Source: a bacterium
GTDB taxonomy: Bacteria; Krumholzibacteriota; Krumholzibacteriia; LZORAL124-64-63
Assembly: GCA_016703265.1 (NCBI GenBank)
Contig: JADJCK010000009.1
Location: forward strand, 124,001-188,000
DNA: 64,000 bases
Reading direction: 5' to 3'
The translations under genes and the position numbers were made by a program. Position 1 is the first letter of the stretch. The number at the start of each line of letters is the position of its first letter. The notes under the pieces were generated by a model. The model saw only the letters and a list, made by a program, of their open reading frames with translations, was not told the DNA's origin and ran no database searches. Shown in pieces: positions 54,305 to 63,267 of the stretch.

Positions 54305-57016
54305 TCAGGGCGTGTTGCGGCCGCGCTCGTCGAGCTCGGTGAACCAGTGAAGGACTACCCGCAGCGTGGCCGGCATCGAGGCCGGCGGGACGCGCACGGC
54401 CAGCAGGCGCTGCCCGTCGGCCGTGAACGAATAGGCGGCGCCCGTCCAGTCTTCGTCGAAGGCGCGCGAGAAGATGCGGCGTGGGCGTCCCTTGACCAGA
54501 TCGTCGGCCCGCGCGGCGCCCAGATCGACGGCTGTCGCATGGAAGGCACCGGCGCCGCGGAAGACGATCTCATCGCCGCGTGCAGACCACTGCGGTTCGT
54601 CGCCGCCGTCGATCGAGACCTGCACGCGCGTACCCCCTTCCGGGAATCGCATCGCGTAGACTTCCTCGCGCCCGCTCTCGTTCGACATGTAGGCGAGCCA
54701 GCGACCGTCGGGCGAGACCACGCCCTTGGCCTCTGCGAAGTCGCTCTTGATGAACGGGCGCGTCGGCCCCGAGCCGTCCAGGGGAAGCAGCCAGATGTCG
54801 CTGTCGGAGACCGGATCCGAGCGGGTGAAGACGAGCAGGCGCCCATCAGGCGAGGCGGAAGTCGGCAGCGTGTCGACCGGCTCCTTGAGCAGGAGCGTCG
54901 GTCCGGCCGAACCGTCCGCCGGACGGCTGTAGATCGTGTACTGCGGCTCCTCGCCGTTGTAGTAGACCTTACGCCCGTCGAGCGACCACACCGGGTTGAA
55001 GTCACTCGTCGGCGAGAATGTGAAGCGCGTCCGGGTACCCCGCTGCAGGTCGTGCAGCCAGATGTCGGTGTTGCCCTGCTCCTTGACGGCGACTGCCAGC
55101 GTGCGGCCGTCCGGGGACAGGCGTGGCGACGCGTAGCGGCCGACCGGCAGGCCGGTCGGGCTGACGTGACCCGCCCGGTCGGACCAGACGAGCTCGACCG
55201 GGTACTCCATGACCGACGAGGGTGCGTAGACCAGCGTTCCGTCGGAACCCACCGCGAGGTTCGAGTAGCCGTCGCTGGAGTTCAGGTAGATGTCCTCGAG
55301 CAGCGGTTCCGGCGTGCCGGTGATCTTGAGTTTGTCGAGGTCGAACGGCGCGGCCATGAGCTTGAGGTCGCGCACCCAGGTCAGGTGTCCGGTCGGCAGC
55401 CACAGGCCGTGAGAGCCGCCCTCGACCAGCAGGCGCCGTTCACCGCTGCGCAACGAGAAAGCCATGATGCGCGCCTTCTCGATCGGCGTGTTCCAGCTCG
55501 TGTAGACGATCCACTCGCCGCCCGGCAGCACCTGCGGCCACCAGTGGCCGAGCTCCCCGCTGGCGGGATCGGGCTCGGTGAGCGGCTTGACCGGGCCGCC
55601 GCCCGCATCGACGACGTCGAGCCCGCCCGCGTAGCTCCGCGTGAGCACGATGCGACCATCGGCAAGCCATGCCCCGCCGCCCCACTCACTGGCGCACAGG
55701 TCGATCGGCGAGCCGCCGTCGAGGGCGACCTTCTTCAGCCGGCCCGCCTGCGTGAAGGCGAGGCTGCGACCGTCGGGCGAGAAGAACGGCGTGGCGCCGC
55801 CATCGGTACCGGCAACGGGCCGCAGCACGGGGTCGGCCAGGTCCCGCACATAGAGGCGACGCCCGGTCGAGTCGTTCAGCGCCAGCGCGATGACGTCGCC
55901 TGCGGGCGCAATGGCAATGCTCTGGCGCTGGCTCGCGATCCACTTGCCGGCGGGCAACTGCAGATCGACGCGCACCGACCGCGGCAAAGGTGGCGTGTCG
56001 CGCATGGCCTGCCAGGCCAGAACCGCGACCGCCAGGGCGGCCGCGACCAGCCAGCCCGCACCGGCGACGAGGCGTGCGCGACGGCCGTGCATCGTGACTG
56101 CACCGCCGGTCAGTCCGCTGGCGAGGCCCACTCCCGAGGCGCCCATGTGCGCGGAAGTGCCGTCGCGCCGGATCTCCTCGAGCACGATGCGCGCATCGGC
56201 GATGTGGTGCAGCCGCTGCCGGCGGTCGCGCTGCAGGCAGCGCTTCACCAGGCCGACCAGGCTGGGCGGCAGGTCGGGCGGCAGCGCGTCCCACTCCGGG
56301 TCGGCGCGCAGGACCATCGCCAGCGTATCGCTGACGGTCTCACCCGCGAACAGCCGCCGACCGGCCAGCAGTTCCCAGAGGATGACGCCGAAAGCCCAGA
56401 TGTCGGTGCGCGCGTCGACGGCGTGCCCGCGCGCCTGTTCGGGGCTCATGTACGCGGCCGTGCCGAGGATCACGCCGGCGCCGGTCATCGCCGCGGTCAG
56501 CGTTGGCGACATGTCGGGATCGCCGGCTGTGCCTTCCTCGCCCGCGAGCGCGCGCGCCAGGCCGAAGTCGAGGATCTTGACCTGTCCCTCCGGCCCGAGC
56601 TTCACGTTCGCCGGCTTGAGATCGCGGTGGACGACACCTTTCTGGTGCGCTTCCTCGAGGCCGGCGGCGACCTGCAGCGCCACATCGATCACGGCCTCAG
56701 CAGGCATCGCCCCCCGCGCAAGGCGCGCTTCGAGCGTCTCGCCCGGCGCCAGTTCCATCGCCAGCACCAGCCGCTCGCCGTCCTGCTCCAGGCCGTGGAT
56801 GGCCGCGATGTTCGTGTGGTTCAGCGAGGCGAGGACCTTGGCCTCGCGCCGGAAACGCGCCAGGCGCTCGGGATCGTCCTGCAGGTCGGTCGGCAGCACC
56901 TTCAACGCGACCTCGCGCCCGAGGCGCGTGTCGCGCGCGCGGAAGACCTCGCCCATGCCGCCGCGTCCGATGGGGCCGATGATCTCGTAGTGCGCCACGT
57001 GCTCGCCGGGAATCAT
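54305..57016 (-). CDS. Membrane Ser/Thr protein kinase with extracytoplasmic TolB-like propeller
   Basis: 903 residues. Hanks-type kinase domain at residues 10-290: glycine loop IGRGGMGEVFRA, K39 (VALKV), HRDLKPANV with catalytic D132, DFG at 150-152, and GTAAYMSPEQARG. One transmembrane helix at about 325-345. The rest is a WD40/TolB-like propeller outside the membrane (FFSPDGRSLAFTQ, RLSPDGRTLAVAV, SASPDGRLLVFTR, VVSPDGRWLAYMS). No PASTA repeats. All kinase residues are present, so it should be active, perhaps responding to envelope ligands bound by the propeller. Such kinases are numerous in myxobacteria, Acidobacteria and related groups. Start ATG at 57016 with GGAG 5 bases before. Confidence 0.92.
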   Translation of the reverse strand: MIPGEHVAHYEIIGPIGRGGMGEVFRARDTRLGREVALKVLPTDLQDDPERLARFRREAKVLASLNHTNIAAIHGLEQDGERLVLAMELAPGETLEARLARGAMPAEAVIDVALQVAAGLEEAHQKGVVHRDLKPANVKLGPEGQVKILDFGLARALAGEEGTAGDPDMSPTLTAAMTGAGVILGTAAYMSPEQARGHAVDARTDIWAFGVILWELLAGRRLFAGETVSDTLAMVLRADPEWDALPPDLPPSLVGLVKRCLQRDRRQRLHHIADARIVLEEIRRDGTSAHMGASGVGLASGLTGGAVTMHGRRARLVAGAGWLVAAALAVAVLAWQAMRDTPPLPRSVRVDLQLPAGKWIASQRQSIAIAPAGDVIALALNDSTGRRLYVRDLADPVLRPVAGTDGGATPFFSPDGRSLAFTQAGRLKKVALDGGSPIDLCASEWGGGAWLADGRIVLTRSYAGGLDVVDAGGGPVKPLTEPDPASGELGHWWPQVLPGGEWIVYTSWNTPIEKARIMAFSLRSGERRLLVEGGSHGLWLPTGHLTWVRDLKLMAAPFDLDKLKITGTPEPLLEDIYLNSSDGYSNLAVGSDGTLVYAPSSVMEYPVELVWSDRAGHVSPTGLPVGRYASPRLSPDGRTLAVAVKEQGNTDIWLHDLQRGTRTRFTFSPTSDFNPVWSLDGRKVYYNGEEPQYTIYSRPADGSAGPTLLLKEPVDTLPTSASPDGRLLVFTRSDPVSDSDIWLLPLDGSGPTRPFIKSDFAEAKGVVSPDGRWLAYMSNESGREEVYAMRFPEGGTRVQVSIDGGDEPQWSARGDEIVFRGAGAFHATAVDLGAARADDLVKGRPRRIFSRAFDEDWTGAAYSFTADGQRLLAVRVPPASMPATLRVVLHWFTELDERGRNTP

Positions 57017-57168
57017 GGGGCTCCAATGGACTGGGTCGCAGACGAAGTCGCGGACGGGGTCGAAGTCGGCCCCGGGAGCGCGCCCCAGGGCCGTCTTCGG
57101 TTCATGATACCATCTAGAAGACCGAATATCTCCCGTTTTCGTGACCGGTTCAGATCCGCGAAGCCGTC

Positions 57169-58425
57169 CTACCTTCCTGCCGGCGTGACCACTACCCGCA
57201 CCTGCACGGTCCTGACCTGCCCGAAATCGTCGATCGCGCGAATCGTCAGTATGTGCTCGCCGGAGGCGAAAGCAACCGGTTCAGCGGCCTGGTTCGCGGG
57301 AGCCAGGCCCGGTTCCACCGCCCAACCCGGATCGAGGGGGTCGTTGGGATCGAGCAGGTCCCAGCCGTGTCTGTAAGAGGCGACTATTCCATTGTAATAG
57401 CGCACTTCGGCCCACCAGCTGAACGCCAGGATCTGGCCAGGCGTGACGACGATGGGCATAGCGGAAGGCGCGTCGACTCCACCCAGCGTCTCTTCCCAGA
57501 CATAGATTTCGGGGCGGTACGACGTGTTTGACGCCCGCATCCACATGACCTCGCGACCGCCGGGATTATAGTCGGTGATCGTGGAGACGCGCCCGGCGGC
57601 GTCCCGCACCTGGACCGCGAACAGGTAGTATTGACCGACGCTGAGCCCGGGATAGACACGAGACCTCTCTTCCTCGGTCGCTGCGTACGGCTGCCAGTCG
57701 GACCATGCGGGATTGGTCGGTGCGACCAAGTCGGCGACGTGCGCAATGTACGTAGGGTAGGTGCTCAGGTTCATCCCGTTCCAGACGGCGGGAATCATCA
57801 ACGTCCGGAAGTCCTGAGGCAGGGCGGCATGATCGTCGCCGATCCAGCCCTCACATGAGACACGCAGGGTCAAGGGTACTGCCCAAGCCACGAATCCCCC
57901 CAGCCCCGGGAACACGACCCGTGCGTGCAACTCGCCGAGCAACACACCCTCGATGACGATCTCGCACGTACTGTCGGGACTGCCGAGGATCTTCACACCC
58001 AGGACGTTTCGCCCCTGGAGGACTACCGGAACTTCCAGTTCCACCGGCGCGCCCGCGAAGTCGTCGGGCCCGAGGATCTGCTGGCCGTTCAGCATCACGA
58101 CGGCACTGGTCAAGGCGGTCTTGGGGCCGCGGCCCGCCTGCACGCGCAGGAAGAAGCCGGGTTCCCACATCGCCGGTTCGTCGAGCTCGAAGACGAACTC
58201 GTCGAAGCGCGGCCGCATCGTCCCGAACTGGCCGGGTGCGGAGCGCTCGAACGTGAAAGGCCCGGCCACGAGTGAGCGGTCAGTCAGCTGACGGACGGTG
58301 AGGCCGCCATCCTGGATCGTCCTGGCGGCTATCGGCGCCGTGGTCGACGGGTCCGATGCGTTGCAGGCCGCGATGGCGGCCAGCAGTGCCAACAGACACA
58401 GGGTCGAAATGTACTTCTTCGCCAT
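57169..58425 (-). CDS. Lipoprotein of unknown function with Ig-like domains
   Basis: 418 residues from ATG at 58425; AAGGAG lies 8 bases before it, whereas the ATG two codons upstream is too close. Lipid Cys 21 (AIAAC). Residues 60-170 are beta-rich (FVFELDEPAMWEPGFFLRVQAG ... VVLQGRNVLGVKILG) and suggest a galactose-binding-like fold. Residues about 190-418 hold Ig/fibronectin-type domains with conserved Trp (SWWAEVRYYNG, YRHGWDLLDPND). Similar lipoproteins in FCB bacteria are unannotated. The gene is divergent from the secreted protein at 58647. Confidence 0.72.
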   Translation of the reverse strand: MAKKYISTLCLLALLAAIAACNASDPSTTAPIAARTIQDGGLTVRQLTDRSLVAGPFTFERSAPGQFGTMRPRFDEFVFELDEPAMWEPGFFLRVQAGRGPKTALTSAVVMLNGQQILGPDDFAGAPVELEVPVVLQGRNVLGVKILGSPDSTCEIVIEGVLLGELHARVVFPGLGGFVAWAVPLTLRVSCEGWIGDDHAALPQDFRTLMIPAVWNGMNLSTYPTYIAHVADLVAPTNPAWSDWQPYAATEEERSRVYPGLSVGQYYLFAVQVRDAAGRVSTITDYNPGGREVMWMRASNTSYRPEIYVWEETLGGVDAPSAMPIVVTPGQILAFSWWAEVRYYNGIVASYRHGWDLLDPNDPLDPGWAVEPGLAPANQAAEPVAFASGEHILTIRAIDDFGQVRTVQVRVVVTPAGR

Positions 58426-58596
58426 GGGCATACTCCTTGTCGGGTGGGTACCCCAGCGAATCCCGTGATTTCCCGCAGACGATCGGAGTGCTGTGGTCAC
58501 CGGACTGAAGGAAGGGATTCCAAGGGGCCCGGTCAATCGGCCCCGACCACCGCGGGGCCGGCCCGCACTTTTCGCTTCCCGCGGCCAAGAATGGAG

Positions 58597-58602
58597 TATA
58601 AT
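58597..58602 (+). promoter_or_regulatory. Consensus -10 for the secreted protein at 58647
   Basis: TATAAT at 58597-58602, start expected near 58609, leader about 38 bases ending in CTGGAG before ATG. The -35 region (GCTTCC) is poor. Confidence 0.5.
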
Positions 58603-58646
58603 AGTCCGGTTACCTTTGGCGCCCACCCCAACCCCTGGAGACCGCC

Positions 58647-59177
58647 ATGCGCCCCTGGATCCTCGCCCTGCTGCTGCTGGTGCCGGCCTCGGCCCTGGCC
58701 CTGGACTGCACGCCCGACTTCAACTGGACCTGCACCACGAACGGCTTCTTCAATTACCTGAGCGGCCAGCCCGGCGAGGTCATCTGTGGCGTCGACCACA
58801 CCGGTTGGACACTGAACGTGGTCTCGGTCACCCTCACCACGGGTGGCTGGGTCCACTTCGCCGCCGCGGCCGCGAGCGGCGGCCCGGGTACGGGCGTCGC
58901 CAACGCCATCTACCTGATGGATGACTGCGGGGCCGGCACCTGCACGGACAGCGCGCAGTCGTCGGGAGTCGCCGACCTGATCGTCTGCCTCGAACCCGGC
59001 ACCCACACCTTCGTCGTCGCCACGGACACGACCGCGCCGGGCGCCGTCATCAACATGGGAATGCAATGCCTGACCTGCGAGCAGGCGGACACATACGGCC
59101 TGGGTGCCTGCGCCGCCTGCGGCGCCGTCTCCGTCGAGCGCGAGAGCTGGGGCTCCCTGAAGTCCCGCTTCCAGTAG
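58647..59177 (+). CDS. Secreted Cys-rich protein with C-terminal WG-K-F tail
   Basis: 176 residues. Signal peptide MRPWILALLLLVPASALA. The mature part has eleven cysteines, including paired loops (DDCGAGTCTD, CLTCEQ, LGACAACGA), and resembles a small pre-peptidase C-terminal or lectin-like beta-sandwich (HTGWTLNVVSVTLTTGGWVHF, CLEPGTHTFVVATD). The last 16 residues, VSVERESWGSLKSRFQ, are the shared tail; no FlgD-like domain. Own promoter and intrinsic terminator, so it is expressed alone. Function unknown. Confidence 0.8.
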   Translation: MRPWILALLLLVPASALALDCTPDFNWTCTTNGFFNYLSGQPGEVICGVDHTGWTLNVVSVTLTTGGWVHFAAAAASGGPGTGVANAIYLMDDCGAGTCTDSAQSSGVADLIVCLEPGTHTFVVATDTTAPGAVINMGMQCLTCEQADTYGLGACAACGAVSVERESWGSLKSRFQ

Positions 59178-59206
59178 TCCCGCTTCACGCATTCCTGACA
59201 TTCCGG

Positions 59207-59240
59207 AGAGGTGCGCCGCACGATGTGCGCGCACCTCTTT
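59207..59240 (+). terminator. Intrinsic terminator of the secreted-protein gene
   Basis: AGAGGTGCGC (59207-59216) and GCGCACCTCT (59229-59238), 10 perfect pairs, followed by TTC. Confidence 0.75.
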
Positions 59241-59372
59241 CGGCAATGCGGAGCGCCGTGCGCCGGGCCGCACGCGCTCTTTCGCGTTGCCCGTTACCCC
59301 GCGCGTACCTAATGTGTGGTGTATGGAGTCCGGAAGTTGGCCGGGCGCCAACCATCACAAGGAGTTTGCGCC

Positions 59373-59702
59373 ATGACCACTCCCAAGCCGAATGATACCG
59401 CCCGCCCCGTGACGCCAGAGGACATCCTCGAGGACCTGCGCGCCGTCGTGCGCGACGCCGAGGCGCTGCTGCGTGCCACAGAAGGCCAGGCCGGCGAGAA
59501 GATCAACGAGGTGCGCGACCGCGTGCGCAGCACGCTTGACGATGCCCGCGAGCGCATCAAGGTCGCGGGCGTCGATGCCGGCGAGCGCACACGTGCGGCC
59601 GCCCGCACGGCCGACAATTACGTGCACGAGAATCCCTGGCTGGTCATCGGCGTCGCCGCCGGGCTGGGCTACCTGATCGGTCGCGCCGGCCGGAGGGACT
59701 AG
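59373..59702 (+). CDS. YqjD/ElaB-like (DUF883) membrane-anchored protein
   Basis: 109 residues from ATG at 59373. A long amphipathic helix (residues 17-85, heptad-like EDILEDLRAVVRDAEALLRA) precedes the conserved tail YVHENPWLVIGVAAGLGYLIGR, a single C-terminal membrane segment. In E. coli the relatives bind ribosomes at the membrane in stationary phase. First of three genes that match the yqjD-yqjE-yqjK order. Confidence 0.88.
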   Translation: MTTPKPNDTARPVTPEDILEDLRAVVRDAEALLRATEGQAGEKINEVRDRVRSTLDDARERIKVAGVDAGERTRAAARTADNYVHENPWLVIGVAAGLGYLIGRAGRRD

Positions 59703-59705
59703 GCC

Positions 59706-60113
59706 GTGGACGACCGCCTGGACAGTGCCCCCGACGAGGAAGCCTCGCGGGGCCTCTTCGCTTCGCTGCGCTCACTGGTCGACCGCGTCCTGGCCGTGCT
59801 GCAGACGCGCGGCGAACTGCTGTCGACCGAGCTCGAAGAGGAAGTGACGCGACTGGTCGGCGTGCTGGTGTGGTCGTTCGCCGGCGTCTTCGCCGCGATC
59901 GTCGGCCTCTCGTTCGTGGGCGTGGCCATCCTGCTTGCGGCCCCGGCGAACTGGCGCGTGCCGGTGGCGATCATCATGGCCGTGGCGTTCCTCGGAGTCG
60001 CGGTGGCGGGTTGGTTCTCCATCCGCCGCATCGCGCGCGCCAAGCCACGCCCCTTCGACGCCAGCCTGGGCGAGATCGACAAGGACCTGCGGAAGCTGCG
60101 GAGCAAGCGATGA
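59706..60113 (+). CDS. YqjE-like (phage-holin-superfamily) membrane protein
   Basis: 135 residues from GTG at 59706, 3 bases after the previous stop. An N-terminal amphipathic helix (LFASLRSLVDRVLAVLQTRGELLSTELEEE) is followed by two transmembrane segments (about residues 50-75 and 82-103) and a basic end. This is the usual second gene of the yqj cluster. No lysis role is implied by the holin name. Confidence 0.88.
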   Translation: MDDRLDSAPDEEASRGLFASLRSLVDRVLAVLQTRGELLSTELEEEVTRLVGVLVWSFAGVFAAIVGLSFVGVAILLAAPANWRVPVAIIMAVAFLGVAVAGWFSIRRIARAKPRPFDASLGEIDKDLRKLRSKR

Positions 60114-60430
60114 GCGGGCGCGCGCAGGAACTGGCGCTCCGGCGCCAGGCACTGGTCGCCCGCTCGGATGCCGAGCGCAATGCCGTGGGCGCCACGTTCA
60201 GCGACATCGAACGCCGGCTCGGCTTCGTGGAGGTCGGCCTGTCGCTGGCACGACGCGTCCACCGCCATCGCGCGCTGCTGGGCGCCTTCACGATCTGGTC
60301 GGTGGTGGCGCCCGCCGCCGCGAAACTGTGGGTGCGGCGGCTGGGCTGGTGGATTCCCCTCGGCATCGAGGGGTTCAAGCTGGCGAAGACGTTTGCGGGG
60401 GCGCGGCATGGATCACGGGTTGACGGCTGA
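60110..60430 (+). CDS. YqjK-like small protein
   Basis: 106 residues. The ATG overlaps the previous TGA (ATGA), so translation is coupled. Residues 1-50 are a basic helix (ELALRRQALVARSDAERNAV); one or two hydrophobic segments follow (LLGAFTIWSVVAPAAAKLW, LGWWIPLGIEGFKLA). Position and composition, more than sequence identity, support the YqjK-like call. Confidence 0.78.
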   Translation: MSGRAQELALRRQALVARSDAERNAVGATFSDIERRLGFVEVGLSLARRVHRHRALLGAFTIWSVVAPAAAKLWVRRLGWWIPLGIEGFKLAKTFAGARHGSRVDG

Positions 60431-60448
60431 CGCCCGTCCACATGTTCA

Positions 60449-60691
60449 TCATACGTCGTCCGCCGTACCCCCCGCCGGTCTCCACCAGAACAGCATATAA
60501 GCGACAATCCCGACGAGCATCCCCACGAGATAGGTGAACAGGACCGCGACGCGGAATCGCGCCGAGGTCCGGTGCAGGAAATAGTATGTCGCGACGATGA
60601 CCGCGAAGCTGACCGTCAACGCCTGGGCAAACAGTACGGCGTACTGTTCGTGCACGTTCTGGATGAGGGCGACGATCTCGGCCTGGGACAT
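60449..60691 (-). CDS. Small hypothetical membrane protein
   Basis: 80 residues with two clear transmembrane segments (about 20-40 and 47-70) after an N-terminal helix MSQAEIVALIQNVHEQYAVLF. Ends in a polar GGTADDV tail. No family recognised. Convergent with the yqj cluster. Confidence 0.6.
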   Translation of the reverse strand: MSQAEIVALIQNVHEQYAVLFAQALTVSFAVIVATYYFLHRTSARFRVAVLFTYLVGMLVGIVAYMLFWWRPAGGTADDV

Positions 60692-60778
60692 CGATGCGTT
60701 CCTCCGTTACGGGGCGGCCTGCCCGGTCGGCAGGCGATTGTGCCCGCTGCGCGAGGAATCGTCAATCAGGGCAGCCTA

Positions 60779-62989
60779 TCAGCGTACCAGCGTCACCCGC
60801 GTGGACTGCGCCCACCCTGCCCCCTCGACCCGCACCACGTAGACGCCGGCAGCCACCGGCCTGCCGCGCTCGTCATCTCCTGACCACGGCAGGCTGTGCG
60901 GCCCGGCCTCCAGCCCACCCTGATGCAACCGGCGCACCAGCCGCCCGCGGAGGTCGAAGACATTGACGGACGCGGGGCCGGCCTCGGCCAAAGTGAAGGC
61001 TATGGTCGTGCGGGGGTTGCAGGGGTTGGGTGCCAGGGTCAGCGGCAGCGGTCCAGCCGGCGTCGGCACGCCGGCGGCAATCGCCGCGAACGGCGGCCGG
61101 ACAATGGTGAGGCGCCCGTTCCAGTTGGCCACGCAGGCCATGCTGCCGGACGCATCGGCGAAGGCCGCGACGGCAACGGGGCCGATGCGCTCGGCCCAGA
61201 TACGCCGCATGGATGGCGCGTCCGGATCCGGCGTTTCGACGACGGCCAGGGCCCGGTACCGGGCCATGAAAAAGGCCGAGGATCCGGACGCCGCGATCGC
61301 GGTCATCTCCCCATGCAGGCTCTCGAAGCGGAAGTCGCCGGGCAGGTCGACCCACCCGCGCAGGCGCGGTGCGGCCGGATCGCTGATGTCGACGACCTGG
61401 ACACCGACGAACGCCTGGCCGACCCATAGCAGCCCGGCGCCGGCGGCCGTCGGGTGGTAGAAGGGGTCGCTGAGCGACAACGTGCCCAGCAGTTCCACGT
61501 CGCCGGCCGCCGTGGCGGTCAGCAGGCAGAGAAAGCCACGGTCGTTGAAGGCGTACAGAAGACCTTCGCCGGCGCTCGCGGCCGTGCGGATCCCGGCGGG
61601 CCAGGCGATGCGCTCCATGGTCACGGCACCGACGGCGTCGAGGCGCAGGCCGAACACGCCGGGCTCGCCCCAGACGATCCAGCCGTCGCTCGTGGCCACG
61701 GCGGCGAAGTAGGAAGGAACCGCGTCGTCGACGGGCGGCGGCGCGCGGAAGATCGTCCGCAAGGTCCCGTCGCCGACGTCCTCGACCACGCGCAGGCCCG
61801 TGTCGCCGATGCCGAACACGACCGCACGCTCGCCACGCGGGCAGACACCGCGCGTCCACATACGCGTTTCAATCGGGCCGAAGATCGTGGTGAGGCTTCC
61901 GATCTGGCGCGGATGCGCCGGGTCGGACAGGTCGAACAGGCGCACACCGGCCTGTTCAACGGTCAGCCAGGCACGCGTGCCGTCGATCGCGATGCCATCG
62001 ATCGGCACCCCCGCCTCGAGCATGGCCAACCGGCGCGGCTCCGCCTCTCCGTCCAGTTCGTAGGTAACGAGCCCCGCCCAGCGGCAGGCCGCGACGAGCA
62101 GATCGCCGTCCACAGCCACGGCCACGGCCGGTCCAAGCTCCGAATCCAGCCAGATGGGTGTTGGATCGTGACCACGGTACCTTGCAACATGATCCCCAGC
62201 CGCGAACAGGTCGGCTCCGCAGAACGCGAGACCCGCGGTGAATCCGTCCTCCGGCATCCACGAATTCTCGACGGGATGTGCGGGATCGCGCAGGTCGAGG
62301 ACCATGATGCCGGCGTTGTAACTGCAATAGGCCACATCGTCACGGACTTCGATCCGGTAGATCCAGTCCATCCCGCTGTCGAACCCCGCCAGGAAGACCG
62401 GGACCCGCGGATCGGTGATGTCGAATACCTGCAGGCCGGGGGCGCTGGCTACGTAGAGTCGGTTGTCCTCGGCTGCAACGTCGGATGCTGCCACGACGGG
62501 CACGGTCGCGACAACGCGCGGCGCCTCCGGGTCGGTGACGTCGACCACCATCAGAGGCTGCGCCCAGCCCGTGCAGAACACGAAGTTGCCGACCGGGGCC
62601 AGGCGGTAGTAGCCATTCTTCCCGTTCGATTCGAGCCGCGCCGCGACACGCAGACGCCGCGGATCTCTCGCGTCGATGACATTGAACGCTCCGTCACCCG
62701 TGGTCACGAAGGCATAGCCGTCGCGGACGACCAGGTCCACGACCTCCGCCGACAGGTCCAGGAAGGAAAGGCACAACGGAGTCGCCGGCTGCTCGACGGA
62801 CACGGCCTCCAGGCGGGCGCCATGCCCCAGGTAGGCGGTGCGACCGTCCAGCGCCAGCGCCGTCGGGATGCCCGGGGCCGTGCGACCGATGACCTCGAAG
62901 CCGGGCGCCGCGGTCGGAATCTGAGCCGGCGATGCCCCCGCCAGCAGCAGCGGCCGGATCGCGATCAGGTGCGGAAGATAACGGGGCAT
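60779..62989 (-). CDS. Secreted LVIVD-repeat propeller protein with FlgD-like CTD
   Basis: 736 residues from ATG at 62989; the ribosome-binding site is weak. Signal peptide MPRYLPHLIAIRPLLLAGASPA. The body has repeats of about 42 residues of the LVIVD type: a strand GYAFVTTGDGAFNVIDARDPRRLRV, LMVVDVTDPEAPRVV, LQVFDITDPRVPVFL, IMVLDLRDPAHPV, VRLFDLSDPAHPRQI, VQVVDISDPAAPRLR. Such propellers are found on cell surfaces. CTD: APNPCNPRTTIAFTL (Cys for Phe in the box), VFDLRGRLVRRLHQG, WSGDDERG, GVYVVRV, RVTLVR. Ligand unknown. Confidence 0.82.
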   Translation of the reverse strand: MPRYLPHLIAIRPLLLAGASPAQIPTAAPGFEVIGRTAPGIPTALALDGRTAYLGHGARLEAVSVEQPATPLCLSFLDLSAEVVDLVVRDGYAFVTTGDGAFNVIDARDPRRLRVAARLESNGKNGYYRLAPVGNFVFCTGWAQPLMVVDVTDPEAPRVVATVPVVAASDVAAEDNRLYVASAPGLQVFDITDPRVPVFLAGFDSGMDWIYRIEVRDDVAYCSYNAGIMVLDLRDPAHPVENSWMPEDGFTAGLAFCGADLFAAGDHVARYRGHDPTPIWLDSELGPAVAVAVDGDLLVAACRWAGLVTYELDGEAEPRRLAMLEAGVPIDGIAIDGTRAWLTVEQAGVRLFDLSDPAHPRQIGSLTTIFGPIETRMWTRGVCPRGERAVVFGIGDTGLRVVEDVGDGTLRTIFRAPPPVDDAVPSYFAAVATSDGWIVWGEPGVFGLRLDAVGAVTMERIAWPAGIRTAASAGEGLLYAFNDRGFLCLLTATAAGDVELLGTLSLSDPFYHPTAAGAGLLWVGQAFVGVQVVDISDPAAPRLRGWVDLPGDFRFESLHGEMTAIAASGSSAFFMARYRALAVVETPDPDAPSMRRIWAERIGPVAVAAFADASGSMACVANWNGRLTIVRPPFAAIAAGVPTPAGPLPLTLAPNPCNPRTTIAFTLAEAGPASVNVFDLRGRLVRRLHQGGLEAGPHSLPWSGDDERGRPVAAGVYVVRVEGAGWAQSTRVTLVR

Positions 62990-63267
62990 GGGAGACCAAC
63001 CCTTGCGTTGGCGGGCAACGAGTTGGGCGATGACGGGCGAGGATGTGCAAGCGGGGGGCCATCGCTGCCGGGCCCGATGGTGTTCCGGGTCAGGACGATC
63101 CCCGCCCCGCCGCTGGGTGGATCGCAGGCGAGCGTGTAGCGCCCGGAAGAAGACAGGTTGAGTCCGCCCACGGCGGCACCCGATGGGCACCGTTGTGCCG
63201 CAGCGCCCGGCACTGTAGAATGACGCTATCCGCTCCCCAGATCCCACCTGCCATCCGGGAGGACCCC

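Noticed and set aside
59706..60113. Prophage remnant suggested by a holin-superfamily protein
   Set aside because: The gene lies in a yqjD-yqjE-yqjK-type chromosomal cluster, and no other phage gene is present.
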